Below are positions 8,520 to 17,447 of a stretch of DNA of 38,572 nt, piece after piece. The DNA comes from JAENVU01 sp964544295. Its GTDB lineage: Bacteria; Actinomycetota; Acidimicrobiia; IMCC26256; JAENVU01. The stretch is taken from assembly GCA_964544295.1 (NCBI GenBank), contig CAZJBJ010000017.1:1-38572 (forward strand), read 5' to 3'. The notes beneath the pieces are model-generated. The model saw only the letters and a list, made by a program, of their open reading frames with translations. It was not told the DNA's origin and searched no databases. The position numbers were made by a program, and so were the translations under genes. The number at the start of each line of letters is the position of its first letter. Position 1 is the stretch's first letter.

Positions 8520-9997
8520 GCCGCGCCACCCGCCTGACGGCAGTGAGCGCCGTCCTCGCCGTGATCGCGTCGGGCATCGCCGGCGGCACCGCGACGGCCT
8601 CCGCCGACCGCGCCCCGCGCCACGGGTCCCGCTTGGTGCCGCTCCACGCGGTCAACGGCGATCGGCCTGCGATCGTCGACGCACGGGGCCGCCAGGTCAC
8701 CTTGCGCGGCCAGAACGTGAACTCGCTCGGCGACTACTACCAGGCTGACCCGAAGCTGCCGCCGGTCCTCCCGGTGACAGCGAAGGACTGGGCGCGCATG
8801 CAGTCCCACGGGTTCAACGTGGTGCGCCTGCTCGTCTCGTGGTCGCGCCTCGAACCGAAGCGGGGCACGATCAACCGCGCCTACCTGCGTCGCATCCATC
8901 GGGCGATCGACGCGGCGCGCGCCCGCGGCATCTACACCGTCATCGACCTGCACCAGGACGCGTGGGGCAAGTACATCGCCTCGCCACCCGATGTCGTGTG
9001 CCCGGCGGGCAAGGAACCGGCGATCGGCTGGGACGGCGCGCCGAAGTGGGCGACGATCACCGACGGCGCCGAGACGTGTCGCGGCGGCAGCCGGGAGGAC
9101 AGCGCCGCGGTCCAGGCTGCGTTCGACAACTTCTACGCGGACCGCGACGGGATCCAGACCGCGCTGGTGAACACCTGGGGCCGGGTCGCGCGCGAGTTCG
9201 CAGGCGATCCCGCGGTCGCGGGTTACGACCTGTTCAACGAACCCAACCCCGGTACCCTCGCCGACGCGACCGAGCGGCTCGCCACCTACTACTCGAGTGC
9301 CATCGACGCGATCCGCGGGGCGGAGCGCGCCCGGAAGGCGCGGCCGGCCATGATCTTCTTCGAGACCACGGTCTACGGCGTGGCCGTCGAACCCGGGTTC
9401 ACGACCGACACCAACCTCGTGTTCGAGGGCCACAACTACGGCGAGGCGACGGAGGGGATCTTCGACTACTTCCAGTCACGCGCCGACGCGTACGGCACCC
9501 CCTTGTGGATCGGCGAGTACGGCTGGTTCTCCGAACCGAACGTGACGAAGGCGAACCTCGGACGGTTCTCGGCGAAGGCCGACGCGCTCCTGAGCGCGGG
9601 CGAGGCGTGGTGGCAGTGGCGCCAAGCGTGCGGTGACCCGCACAGCCTCAACAACCCCGAACGCATCCCGGATCCGGTCCTCGTCCACTTCCAGCGCAAC
9701 CGCTGCCCCGGGGATCAGAACCTCGGCATCGTGCCGCAGTGGGCGTGTACCTGGCGTCCGTACCCGCGAGCGACACCGGGGCGACTGACCGAGCGGCGAG
9801 CGGACTGTGCGGGGAATCTCACGTTCCGCGGGACGACCGACCGGGTCGGAACGTTCGAGGTCTGGTATCCGGGTCGCGCCCGCCCGACCGTGACCGGCAC
9901 CAACGTGTCGGCGATCACGCGGACGCGAGTGCGCGGTGGTTGGAGCGTGACCGGCAAGGTCCACGACGACTACACCGTGCAGGCCACCAGCCCGTGA
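8516..9997 (+). CDS. Secreted glycoside hydrolase family 5, endoglycoceramidase-like
   Basis: A 493-residue secreted enzyme. Residues 1-30 form a signal peptide (hydrophobic core 8-22, likely cleavage after TATASA). The GH5 barrel follows (about 45-400). DLHQDAWGKY (144-153) and DGAPKWAT (173-180) resemble endoglycoceramidases, YDLFNEPNPG places the acid/base at Glu242, and WIGEYGW places the nucleophile at Glu334. A C-terminal beta domain (about 400-493) is also usual for that subgroup. Endoglycoceramidases split the sugar chain from ceramide in glycosphingolipids; other GH5 members cut steryl or other beta-glucosides, so the substrate is only suggested. The ATG overlaps the previous stop, and its own stop overlaps the GTG of an acyl-CoA ligase, which would fit use of a released lipid. 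Confidence 0.87.
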   Translation: MSRATRLTAVSAVLAVIASGIAGGTATASADRAPRHGSRLVPLHAVNGDRPAIVDARGRQVTLRGQNVNSLGDYYQADPKLPPVLPVTAKDWARMQSHGFNVVRLLVSWSRLEPKRGTINRAYLRRIHRAIDAARARGIYTVIDLHQDAWGKYIASPPDVVCPAGKEPAIGWDGAPKWATITDGAETCRGGSREDSAAVQAAFDNFYADRDGIQTALVNTWGRVAREFAGDPAVAGYDLFNEPNPGTLADATERLATYYSSAIDAIRGAERARKARPAMIFFETTVYGVAVEPGFTTDTNLVFEGHNYGEATEGIFDYFQSRADAYGTPLWIGEYGWFSEPNVTKANLGRFSAKADALLSAGEAWWQWRQACGDPHSLNNPERIPDPVLVHFQRNRCPGDQNLGIVPQWACTWRPYPRATPGRLTERRADCAGNLTFRGTTDRVGTFEVWYPGRARPTVTGTNVSAITRTRVRGGWSVTGKVHDDYTVQATSP

Positions 9998-11466
9998 CCC
10001 TGTCGGAGGTCGTCGCGCGACACGCGGAGACGCGGCCGGGCGCGGTCGCGTTCGTCGGGGTCGGCCCCGCCCCCCTGACCTGGCACGACTACGACGCGCG
10101 GGCGACCGAACTGGCGGCGACGCTCGCCACGCACTATCCGCGCGACACCCGGATCGCGGTGCAGATGCCCGACGGCCCCGACGTCCACGTGATGTATCTC
10201 GCGGCCGAGCGCGCCGGTCTGGTCGTGGTCGGCGTCGGTCCCCGGGCCGGTGCCCGCGAGCGCGACCACCTGATCGACGTGACGGGCGCGGCCGAGCTCG
10301 TCACCGCGCTCCCGACTCCCAGCGCGGCGGTCGCGTCACTCGACGCCGATCGGGCGTTCGGCATCGACGAGCTCTCGTTCCTCAACTCCACGTCGGGCAC
10401 GACCGGTCTGCCCAAGGTCGTCCGCCATCACCAGGCGCGGTGGTTCGCGTTCCACGATCTGGCGCTCGACACGGGCGCCCTGCGCGCCGACGACGTGTTC
10501 ATGAGCGTCCTGCCCGCGCCCTTCGGCTTCGGACTGTGGACGGCGCACTTCACGCCGACGATCCTCGGCGCGCCGTGCGTGCTGCTCGAACGGTTCTCGC
10601 CCGAAGCCATGCTGGCCGCGATCGAAACCCACCGGGTGTCCGTGCTGGCCGCGGTGAGCACGCAGTTCGTCATGATGCTGAACTCGCCGGCCGTCGCGGA
10701 CCACGACCTGTCGAGCCTGCGGGTGCTCTACACCGGCGGCGAGATGGTGCCCTACGAGCGGGCCGCCGAGTTCGAGGACCGCACGGGTGCCCGGGTGTTG
10801 CAGTTCTACGGTTCCAACGAGACCGGTGCCCTGTCGGCCACGCGCCTCACCGACGACCGCGACACCCGACTCCGCACGGCCGGTCACGTCCTCCCCTCGA
10901 TGCACGTGCGACTGCTCGATCCCGAGACCGGCGCGGACGTCACCGCCACCGGCGGGCCGGGCATCGCCGCCTGCCGGGGCGCGGTGAACTGCCTCGGGTA
11001 CGACAACGACGAGGCTGCCAACGCCGAGCTGTACACGGACGACGGTTGGATGCGCACCGGTGACCTCTGCACCATCGACGCCCACGGTGTCCTCACCGTC
11101 GCCGGACGCACCTCGGACTTCATCATTCGCGGGGGGAAGAACATCTCGGCGGCCCAGGTCGAGGACGAGGTCGCGAGCCACCCGGCGATCGCCCTGTGCG
11201 CCGCGGTCGCGATGCCCGATCCCACGTTCGGCGAGCGGGTGTGCGTCTACGCGGTCGTACGGCCGGGCGCGCCCGAGCCCGGTCTGGCCGAGGTCTGCGA
11301 GCACCTCGCGACCCGCGGCGTGGGCAAGGAGCTCTGGCCCGAGCACCTGGTCGTCGTGACCGACGACCTGCCGCGGGCGAGCGGCGGGAAGGTGGCCAAG
11401 GCCGAACTTCGCGCCGACGCGACGGCGCGTGCGGCCGGGCTCACCACATCTGATCGAGCAGGGTGA
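9994..11466 (+). CDS. AMP-forming acyl-CoA synthetase / ligase
   Basis: A 490-residue ANL-superfamily enzyme that would adenylate a carboxylic acid and form its CoA thioester. The P-loop-like STSGTTGLPKVV is at about 131-142, the A5 motif is QFYGSNETGALS, A7 is DGWMRTGDLC, A8 is GRTSDFIIRGGKNIS and the catalytic Lys motif is PRASGGKVAKAEL near the C-terminus, so all key motifs are intact. The N-terminal domain is short for the family. The GTG at 9994 overlaps the GH5 stop by 4 nt (GTGA). The 3' end overlaps the convergent alcohol dehydrogenase gene by 26 nt. The acyl substrate is unknown; a fatty or terpenoid acid is plausible from context. Confidence 0.92.
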   Translation: MTLSEVVARHAETRPGAVAFVGVGPAPLTWHDYDARATELAATLATHYPRDTRIAVQMPDGPDVHVMYLAAERAGLVVVGVGPRAGARERDHLIDVTGAAELVTALPTPSAAVASLDADRAFGIDELSFLNSTSGTTGLPKVVRHHQARWFAFHDLALDTGALRADDVFMSVLPAPFGFGLWTAHFTPTILGAPCVLLERFSPEAMLAAIETHRVSVLAAVSTQFVMMLNSPAVADHDLSSLRVLYTGGEMVPYERAAEFEDRTGARVLQFYGSNETGALSATRLTDDRDTRLRTAGHVLPSMHVRLLDPETGADVTATGGPGIAACRGAVNCLGYDNDEAANAELYTDDGWMRTGDLCTIDAHGVLTVAGRTSDFIIRGGKNISAAQVEDEVASHPAIALCAAVAMPDPTFGERVCVYAVVRPGAPEPGLAEVCEHLATRGVGKELWPEHLVVVTDDLPRASGGKVAKAELRADATARAAGLTTSDRAG

Positions 11467-12520
11467 CCAACGACTCCACCTCGCCCGTCGGGACGTAGCC
11501 CGTCGCCTTCCCGGCCGTCAGGGTCGCCTCGGCCACCGCGGGGAAGTCGGCCCGGTCGGCGCCGACGTCGCGGAGTCGGGTCGGGAGCCCGAGCGTCTCG
11601 ACCAACGCCCCGATCGCATCCGCGCCCGCGTCGGCCGTCGTCGCGTCGAACGCCTGCGCCACGTTCATGACGCCGCCGCGATTCTCCGCCACGAGGTAGC
11701 GCATCACCGGTGGCAACGTGATCCCGCTGGTGAGTCCGTGCGGCACGTCCCACCGGGCCCCGATCTGGTGACCCAACGTGTGGGAGAGGTGCACGCGCAC
11801 GTTGACCACTCCCGCCATGCTCATCCAGCCGGCGATCTGGGCGGCTTCGCGGGCGGCGAGATCGGTGGGGTCGACCGCCGTTCGGGGCAACTCGGCGCGC
11901 AGCGAACGGATCGCCTGGTCCGCGAGCGTGTCGGTGAACGGGTGGGCACGCGGCCCCCACATCGCCTCGCAGGCATGGTCGATCGACTTCATCCCGGTCG
12001 AGAGCCACAGTGCCAACGGCGTGGGCAGCGTGACCTCGGGATCGAGGACGATCGCGTACGGGCCCATGCGCGGATCGACCACGTACGTCTTCACCCCGGG
12101 CACGTCGCCGGTCATGCCCGACGCCGGCGTCCACTCCCCCGACGACAACGTGGTGGGGATGTGGATCTGCGGAATCGCATCGGGCCCCGAGCGCACCGCG
12201 ACGATCTTGGTCGCGTCGGTCACGCTGGATCCGCCGAACCCGATCAACAGGTCCGCATCGCACTCGCCCACCATTGCGATCGCGTCGTCGACGTCGACGC
12301 GCGGGGCATGGGCACGCATGCGCCCGAACGTCCCCACGTGCCGGCCCCCGAGGGCCGCGCCGAGGTCGGCGACCAGCGGCGTGGTCTCGGCCAGGGTGCG
12401 ACCGGTCACGATCATCACCCGCTCGGCTCCGAGCTCGGTGACGATCGCGGGCACGTCGGCGACCGCTCCCGGCCCGTGGACCGTCCGGTCGATCGCGGGG
12501 AACCGGAAGGTCCGACTCAC
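11441..12520 (-). CDS. Iron-containing alcohol dehydrogenase / maleylacetate-reductase-like
   Basis: A 359-residue group III (iron-type) dehydrogenase. The N-terminal dinucleotide domain includes LLIGFGGSSVTDATKIVA and IPTTLSSGEWTPASGMT; the metal site is represented by STGMKSIDHACEAM and LSHTLGHQIGARWDVPHG, which supply the Asp and three His ligands expected in this family. It could reduce an aldehyde, ketone or maleylacetate-type compound with NAD(P)H. The GTG at 12520 overlaps the stop of the carboxylesterase (GTGA), so it is probably the last gene of the long minus-strand hydrolase block, and would act on an alcohol or aldehyde released by ester hydrolysis (inference). Its final eight codons lie opposite the end of the acyl-CoA ligase gene. 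Confidence 0.87.
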   Translation of the reverse strand: MSRTFRFPAIDRTVHGPGAVADVPAIVTELGAERVMIVTGRTLAETTPLVADLGAALGGRHVGTFGRMRAHAPRVDVDDAIAMVGECDADLLIGFGGSSVTDATKIVAVRSGPDAIPQIHIPTTLSSGEWTPASGMTGDVPGVKTYVVDPRMGPYAIVLDPEVTLPTPLALWLSTGMKSIDHACEAMWGPRAHPFTDTLADQAIRSLRAELPRTAVDPTDLAAREAAQIAGWMSMAGVVNVRVHLSHTLGHQIGARWDVPHGLTSGITLPPVMRYLVAENRGGVMNVAQAFDATTADAGADAIGALVETLGLPTRLRDVGADRADFPAVAEATLTAGKATGYVPTGEVESLVTLLDQMW

Positions 12521-13941
12521 GACCACCGCGCCAGTCGATCGGCGAGCAGGTCGGGTCCCGGACCGAGCGTTCGACCGAACTGCATGACCGCGCCCGTCTG
12601 GTGCTCCGGCCATCCGGGATCGCCGTCCCGGGCGAGACCACACCAGGCCGCCTGCATCGCGTCGACCAGCGCGTCGGCCGCGACGGGATCCGCGTCGGCG
12701 CCGGTCCACGTGTCCCAGCCCAGGCGACCCAGCGATCCGAACGGGAACGGGATGTCGGCGGCGTGGCACGCGCGCAGCGCCAGGCCGTCGGCGCGCGGGG
12801 CGACCTCCCAGGTGAAGAGGTACCGCCACGTGCGGCCCTGGTGCGCATTCGCGACCGCGAGCGCCGGGAGTTGCATCTCCCGATCGGAGAAGATCGCCGC
12901 CCAGACGTCCATGGGGTCGTCACCCACGATCGCTTGATACGCGCCAACCAGAGCGGAGGCGTCCCGCCCGAGGTAGCGGTCGACGCGCTTGCGCATCTGG
13001 ACGTCGGCGAGGCTGGATTCCATCAGGAACAACCGCATCTCGTCGGCCGTGGTGCCGATCACGAGATCGACGTCCCTCCCCACTCCCTGCGCGAGCGCAT
13101 CGACTGGCCGCGCCGGAAGGAAGTCCGCGTCGACGCAGGGATGGAACGGCATCCGCGCCATCTCCAGCATCAAGGGCATGAGCGCCTGCCCCTGCGCGTC
13201 GATGATCCGACCCCACGGCACCTGCATCGGATCGTCGCCGTCGAGCGCCGCCAGGTACAGCTCGGTGACCCGGTCCACCTCGGCGCGGCTGCGGGTGTAC
13301 TCGGTGGCGCCACTCTGCACGATGGCGTGACGGAACAATCCGACCGTCGCCGGGGAGGCCAGCAGGTGCAGCACCGATCCGCCGCCGGCCGACTCGCCCG
13401 CGATCGTCACGTTGCCGGGATCGCCGCCGAACGCCTCGATGTGGTCCCGCACCCACTCCAGGCCGCACTGTTGGTCACGCAACCCGCAGTTGGTGTCGCC
13501 CAGCCCGAGGAACCCGAGGGCGCCGACGCGGTACGCGATCGACACGACCACCATGTCGCCCCGGGCGGCGAGCGCCGCGCCGTTGATGGTCGGATCACTC
13601 GTCGCGCCGCTCAGGAATCCGCCGCCGTAGAACCAGACGAACACCGGGCGCCGGCCGGGGGTCGCGGGTGCCCAGACGTTGAGGAAGAGGCAGTCCTCGT
13701 CCATGCGTTCCGGCGTGGTGTCGCCCGGCACCGTCCCGGACCCGGGGAGTTGCGGTGCCGCCGGTCCGAACTCGACCGCGTCGACCACGCCTCGGGGTGC
13801 AACCGCGACGGGCGCGCGGAAGCGCAGCGGCCCGGTCGGTGCTTGTGCGAACCGGATACCCAGGTACTCCTCGACACCCTCGACCTCCGCCGTGCGGCCG
13901 CGGATCGTTGCGGCCGCCAGCTGGCGCTCCGGTGCGGTCAC
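12517..13941 (-). CDS. Type-B carboxylesterase
   Basis: A 474-residue alpha/beta-hydrolase of the type-B carboxylesterase (COesterase) family, close to the usual length. The oxyanion-hole motif is WFYGGGFLSG, the nucleophile elbow is TIAGESAGGGSV, the acidic residue lies in GTTADEMRLF and the His in CHAADIPFPFG, so the Ser-Glu-His triad looks complete. EDCLFLNVWAP is also a family hallmark. There is no signal peptide, so it is probably cytoplasmic. GTG 13941 overlaps the stop of the upstream lipoprotein esterase (GTGA) and its stop overlaps the dehydrogenase start. It likely hydrolyses small esters or carbamates; the substrate is unknown. Confidence 0.92.
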   Translation of the reverse strand: MTAPERQLAAATIRGRTAEVEGVEEYLGIRFAQAPTGPLRFRAPVAVAPRGVVDAVEFGPAAPQLPGSGTVPGDTTPERMDEDCLFLNVWAPATPGRRPVFVWFYGGGFLSGATSDPTINGAALAARGDMVVVSIAYRVGALGFLGLGDTNCGLRDQQCGLEWVRDHIEAFGGDPGNVTIAGESAGGGSVLHLLASPATVGLFRHAIVQSGATEYTRSRAEVDRVTELYLAALDGDDPMQVPWGRIIDAQGQALMPLMLEMARMPFHPCVDADFLPARPVDALAQGVGRDVDLVIGTTADEMRLFLMESSLADVQMRKRVDRYLGRDASALVGAYQAIVGDDPMDVWAAIFSDREMQLPALAVANAHQGRTWRYLFTWEVAPRADGLALRACHAADIPFPFGSLGRLGWDTWTGADADPVAADALVDAMQAAWCGLARDGDPGWPEHQTGAVMQFGRTLGPGPDLLADRLARWS

Positions 13942-15014
13942 GACCGCACCCGCGGGTGGGCGACGAAGAAGTCCCACATGATCGCGTTGGCATCGATGTT
14001 CATCGTCGTGTGACCGACCACGGACTCGACGGCCTGCGAGAACGCGCTGCCGGGCCACGTGTGGCCGCCGTCGGTCACGCGGTAGAGCACCGTGTCCTGT
14101 CCGCGGGGACAGACGAAGAAGCTCATCGTGACGTCGGTCGCGACCGTTTCCTCGCGGGTCTTGGAGGTGCAGTCGTTGCGCTTCGCCCAGGCGGCCATGA
14201 TCGTGGGGACCGAATCGCTTCCGCCGGCCTGGATCTGCTCCGGGGTCAGGGTGTCGCGCAACTTCTTGCCCGACCCGTCCGGCGCGGGCAGGTCCAACGC
14301 CTGCTCCCCGAACCCACCGTCGTACGCGACGAACCCGTCGGCGGTGCCGTGGAACGCGACGATCGGCACGGCCCGCTTCGGCGCGCACTTCTCGATGTCG
14401 CGGACACCCGCGACCGGTGCTACCGCGGCGACGCGATCGCTGAACTGGCACGCAATCGCCGAGGTCATGAACGCGCCGTTGGACAGGCCGGTCACGTAGA
14501 CGCGGTTGGTGTCGACGCAGAGATCAGCCTCGACCTGGTCCAGCATCTCCCCGAAGAAGGTCTCGTCCTTGGAACCGATCGTGTTCTCCCAGCGGGCGAC
14601 CGGTCCGGTGCCCTGAGGGGTGATCGTGACGAACCCCTGCTCGGCACCGAGCTTGGTCAGGTTGCTCATCTGCAGGTGCACGTCGGCACCTTCGCTGTAC
14701 CCGTGGAAGTCGAACACGACGGGCATCGGAGGGTCGGCCGCCGCGGTCACGGGCGGGATGTCGCGGTAGTACCACCGCTCCTCCCCACCGGAGGTCAGCG
14801 TCTGCTTCGTTCGGCCGGCTGCGGCCCCGGCAGCCGCACCATCGCAACCAGCCGACCGCTGGGCGGCGACATCTGCGGGGTCGGTCGGCGACGCGGCCGA
14901 TGTCGTGGTCGAACTCGACGCCGACCGCGGCGCAGAGCCGTCGCTCGAACAGCCGGCCGCCACGAGTACCGCGCCGACGATCAGGACGGACGCGAGTCGA
15001 GCGCGTGTGGTCAT
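13938..15014 (-). CDS. Lipoprotein alpha/beta-hydrolase esterase (PHB depolymerase/feruloyl esterase-like)
   Basis: A 358-residue exported lipoprotein. Residues 1-22 form a lipoprotein signal ending in the lipobox VAAGC (Cys22), followed by a Ser/Thr-rich linker to about residue 50. The catalytic domain has VVFDFHGYSEG (oxyanion region), the nucleophile elbow VTGLSNGAFMTS with Ser178, an Asp in FHGTADGFV and a His in TDGGHTWPGS. This is the layout of the LpqC/poly(3-hydroxybutyrate) depolymerase-feruloyl esterase family. It would work outside the membrane on ester bonds of a polymer or conjugate. A GGGGGAT ribosome-binding site precedes ATG 15014, and the gene is coupled downstream to the carboxylesterase. 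Confidence 0.88.
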   Translation of the reverse strand: MTTRARLASVLIVGAVLVAAGCSSDGSAPRSASSSTTTSAASPTDPADVAAQRSAGCDGAAAGAAAGRTKQTLTSGGEERWYYRDIPPVTAAADPPMPVVFDFHGYSEGADVHLQMSNLTKLGAEQGFVTITPQGTGPVARWENTIGSKDETFFGEMLDQVEADLCVDTNRVYVTGLSNGAFMTSAIACQFSDRVAAVAPVAGVRDIEKCAPKRAVPIVAFHGTADGFVAYDGGFGEQALDLPAPDGSGKKLRDTLTPEQIQAGGSDSVPTIMAAWAKRNDCTSKTREETVATDVTMSFFVCPRGQDTVLYRVTDGGHTWPGSAFSQAVESVVGHTTMNIDANAIMWDFFVAHPRVRS

Positions 15015-15039
15015 TGGTATCCCCCAGGATTTTTCGTAC

Positions 15040-15051
15040 GGTCGCGCGACC
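15040..15051. promoter_or_regulatory. 12-bp perfect palindrome upstream of the lipoprotein esterase
   Basis: GGTCGCGCGACC sits in the 37-bp gap between the beta-lactamase-fold esterase stop and the lipoprotein start. On the minus strand TAGGGT (15054-15049) overlaps its edge and could be a -10 box about 34 nt from the ATG. It may be an operator or simply a GC-rich chance palindrome. Confidence 0.25.
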
Positions 15052-16218
15052 CTAGGTCGAACGCCGGTCGACCCGATCGGCGCACCGCACCGCGGCGGCG
15101 CCGAGCTTGAGGAGACGCTGGTCGCCGACGGGCGTGCCCGCCATGCGGTTGCACGTCATGGCCACGGCGAGTTCGCGCGACGGGTCGGCCCAGCCGCCGG
15201 ATCCCCCCAACCCGAAATGGCCGAACCCGTGCGGGAGCACTCCCCGGCTCGTGGCGGCCAGGTGGTACCCGAGCCGCCAGCGCATGGGGAACCCGAGGAC
15301 CGTGTCCCGCGCCTGGGTGCGCACCGTCGTGGCGGCGCGCATCGCCGGTTCGCTCAGGAACGGCGCGCCGTCGACCACCTCGTTGGTGGCCAGCGCCGAG
15401 TACATCCGGGCGAGGGACCGGGCGGTGAAGCAGCCGTTGAGTGCGGGTGACTCGACGTCGTGGATGGCACCGGAGTCGATCACGTCGGGGAGGTCCGCGA
15501 TCATGAACGCGTCGATCGGCGCCTGCAGCCGACGGAACCGATCGGCCCGCGCCACGAACCGATCGGCGACATGCGGCTTGGGCCACGCGGTGAGCAGCGT
15601 CGCCATCTGGTCTCTCGCGATCCCGCGTGCGCCGATCGACATGCCCTCGATCTCGAGCCGCTCGACGATCTCGGCGCGCACGACGTCGTCGACGCTGCCG
15701 CCACTGACGCGTCGCAGCACCTCACCGACCAGATAGCCGTAGGTGATGGCGTGGTACCCGTGTCTCGTACCCGGTGCGTACGCCGCGGGGGCGGCCGCCA
15801 GCGCGTCGACGACCCGATCCCAGTCCAGGATCATCTCGCCGTCGGGGATGACGCCCCGGACCCGGTGCATGCCTGCCGAATGGTCGAGCAGATGCGCGAC
15901 CCGGATGGACTCCTTGCCCGCCGCCTTGAACTCCGGCCAGTACTCGCCCACCGGCGCTTCGACATCGAGCGCACCGCGGCTCGCCAGCCGGTGCGCCGCC
16001 GTCGCCACGACCCCCTTGGTCGTCGAGAAGCTCATCGCCGTCGTCGTCTCGGCCCACGGCGTGCCGTCACGGTCGCGGGTCCCGGCCCAGATGTCGACCA
16101 CCTTGACGCCGTGGTGGTACACGGCTGCCGCGCCGCCGCCACCGCGGCGGTGGCGCAAGGTGGCGCGCAACGCGACGGCGACCTCGGCGAAGTCGGGGTG
16201 GACGTAGCCCTCGGTCAC
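15052..16218 (-). CDS. Beta-lactamase-fold serine hydrolase (EstB-type esterase)
   Basis: A 388-residue protein of the beta-lactamase/PBP-like family. The catalytic SxxK is SFSTTKGV (Ser65 and Lys68), and the second motif YHAITYGYLVGEVLRRVSG is the Tyr-His form seen in EstB/class C-like esterases rather than the YxN of true beta-lactamases. The third motif region is HFGLGGSGGWADP. No signal peptide is seen, which argues for a cytoplasmic esterase rather than a penicillin-interacting enzyme. I placed the start at GTG 16218, which has GAGGA 7 nt upstream; longer frames run into the upstream amidohydrolase gene that ends at 16239. It is the third ester hydrolase fold in this block. Confidence 0.88.
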   Translation of the reverse strand: MTEGYVHPDFAEVAVALRATLRHRRGGGGAAAVYHHGVKVVDIWAGTRDRDGTPWAETTTAMSFSTTKGVVATAAHRLASRGALDVEAPVGEYWPEFKAAGKESIRVAHLLDHSAGMHRVRGVIPDGEMILDWDRVVDALAAAPAAYAPGTRHGYHAITYGYLVGEVLRRVSGGSVDDVVRAEIVERLEIEGMSIGARGIARDQMATLLTAWPKPHVADRFVARADRFRRLQAPIDAFMIADLPDVIDSGAIHDVESPALNGCFTARSLARMYSALATNEVVDGAPFLSEPAMRAATTVRTQARDTVLGFPMRWRLGYHLAATSRGVLPHGFGHFGLGGSGGWADPSRELAVAMTCNRMAGTPVGDQRLLKLGAAAVRCADRVDRRST

Positions 16219-16238
16219 CGTGACATCCTCGCAGACGA

Positions 16239-17447
16239 TCAGGCGGCCAGGCCGACCCCGGCCGCACCCATCAGATCCAGGAAGTTGTCGCAGTAGAACG
16301 CCCGGCGGACCGATTCGGGGGCGTCGCCGAGGGACGCCTCGAATCGCTCGTACGGCTTGCGGCCGCCTTCGACGTGCGGATAATCGGAGGAGAACATCGC
16401 CACCTCCGGCCCGGCCTGCTCGACGATCCAGCCGACGTCCTCGGTGGGATAGGGCGTGAAGCGCATCTGGCGCCGGACGTACTCCGACGGTCGGAGTTCG
16501 AGCGCCTTGATGCGGTCCTCGTGGCGGTGGAACGCGTCGAACGCGGATTCCATCTGCCGCATCCACGACGGCACCCAGATCGCGCCCTGCTCGATCACGC
16601 CGATCCGCAGACGCGGGAACCGGTCGAACACGCCGTCGAAGATCATCGTCGCCAAGGTCTGCGCCGGCGGGAACGGGATGCCCATGTAGTCGACCGACCG
16701 GAAGTTCTCCTCCCCGCCGTGGAAGTCGGGCGGGATCGGCAGCCCGTTGACGAAGTAGTTGGCATCGATGAGATCGTCGGTGCCGCCCACGTGGAACACG
16801 ATCGGAATGCCCGCCTCCTGCGCCTGCGCCCACACCGGATCAAGCGACCGGTGGCTCGGCGAGTGACCGGCGGGACATCCCGACGCCACGAGCAGCGCGG
16901 CCGCGCCGGCGGCGATCGCCTCCTGCGCCATCGCCGCAGCGCGGTCGAAGTCGGCGAGGGGCACGTAGCAACTCGGGAGCAACCGGGGGTCGACCGAACA
17001 GAAGTCGAGCATCCCGCGGTTGTGCGCGCGAGCCGTGCCGTACGCGAAGTCGAGATCATCGCGGTGTTCCCAGTCGTGCAGTCGCCGATTGTGGAACGTG
17101 TTGAACATGAGCTGACTCTGGAACCCGAGCAGGTCCAACGCCCGCGGTCGATCGTCGGCCACGAAGGATCCGGTCGCCGCGAAGTTCTTGCGGGCCATGA
17201 TGTCGGCCGCCTCGGTGGCCCGATACTCCTCGGACGCGTGCTTGGCGGCGATGCGTTCGAACGCGGCGGTCAGATCGCGGAGTTGTTCCTCGGGATCGCC
17301 GGTCTGGGCGAGTTCGTTGCCGCCGCCCATCGTGAGCGGCTGGATCCGCGCCTGCATCGCGGGGTCGGCGTAGTCGCGCAGCCAGGTCGGGGTCTCCATG
17401 ATGTGCGCATCGGCGTCATGGACGATGCGACCGCTCACGTACGGCAT
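16239..17447 (-). CDS. Amidohydrolase-2 (ACMSD-type) family protein
   Basis: A 402-residue TIM-barrel protein of the same broad family as the one at 7269-8519 but clearly divergent. It shows an N-terminal DADAHIMETP (the D-x-H metal motif region), PIVFHVGGTDD (barrel His), FPRLRIGVIEQGAIWVPSW and the C-terminal VAMFSSDYPHVEGGR with the conserved Asp. ATG 17447 is preceded by GGAGGA 7 nt upstream, which settles the start. Its first 32 nt overlap the 3' end of the upstream membrane-protein gene in another frame, suggesting coupling. Members of this family hydrolyse or decarboxylate cyclic or aromatic intermediates; the substrate is not predictable. Confidence 0.9.
   Translation of the reverse strand: MPYVSGRIVHDADAHIMETPTWLRDYADPAMQARIQPLTMGGGNELAQTGDPEEQLRDLTAAFERIAAKHASEEYRATEAADIMARKNFAATGSFVADDRPRALDLLGFQSQLMFNTFHNRRLHDWEHRDDLDFAYGTARAHNRGMLDFCSVDPRLLPSCYVPLADFDRAAAMAQEAIAAGAAALLVASGCPAGHSPSHRSLDPVWAQAQEAGIPIVFHVGGTDDLIDANYFVNGLPIPPDFHGGEENFRSVDYMGIPFPPAQTLATMIFDGVFDRFPRLRIGVIEQGAIWVPSWMRQMESAFDAFHRHEDRIKALELRPSEYVRRQMRFTPYPTEDVGWIVEQAGPEVAMFSSDYPHVEGGRKPYERFEASLGDAPESVRRAFYCDNFLDLMGAAGVGLAA

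Noticed and set aside
15052..16218. Beta-lactamase (antibiotic resistance) reading of the SxxK protein
   Set aside because: No signal peptide, and the Tyr-His second motif is that of EstB-type esterases rather than the YxN of beta-lactamases.
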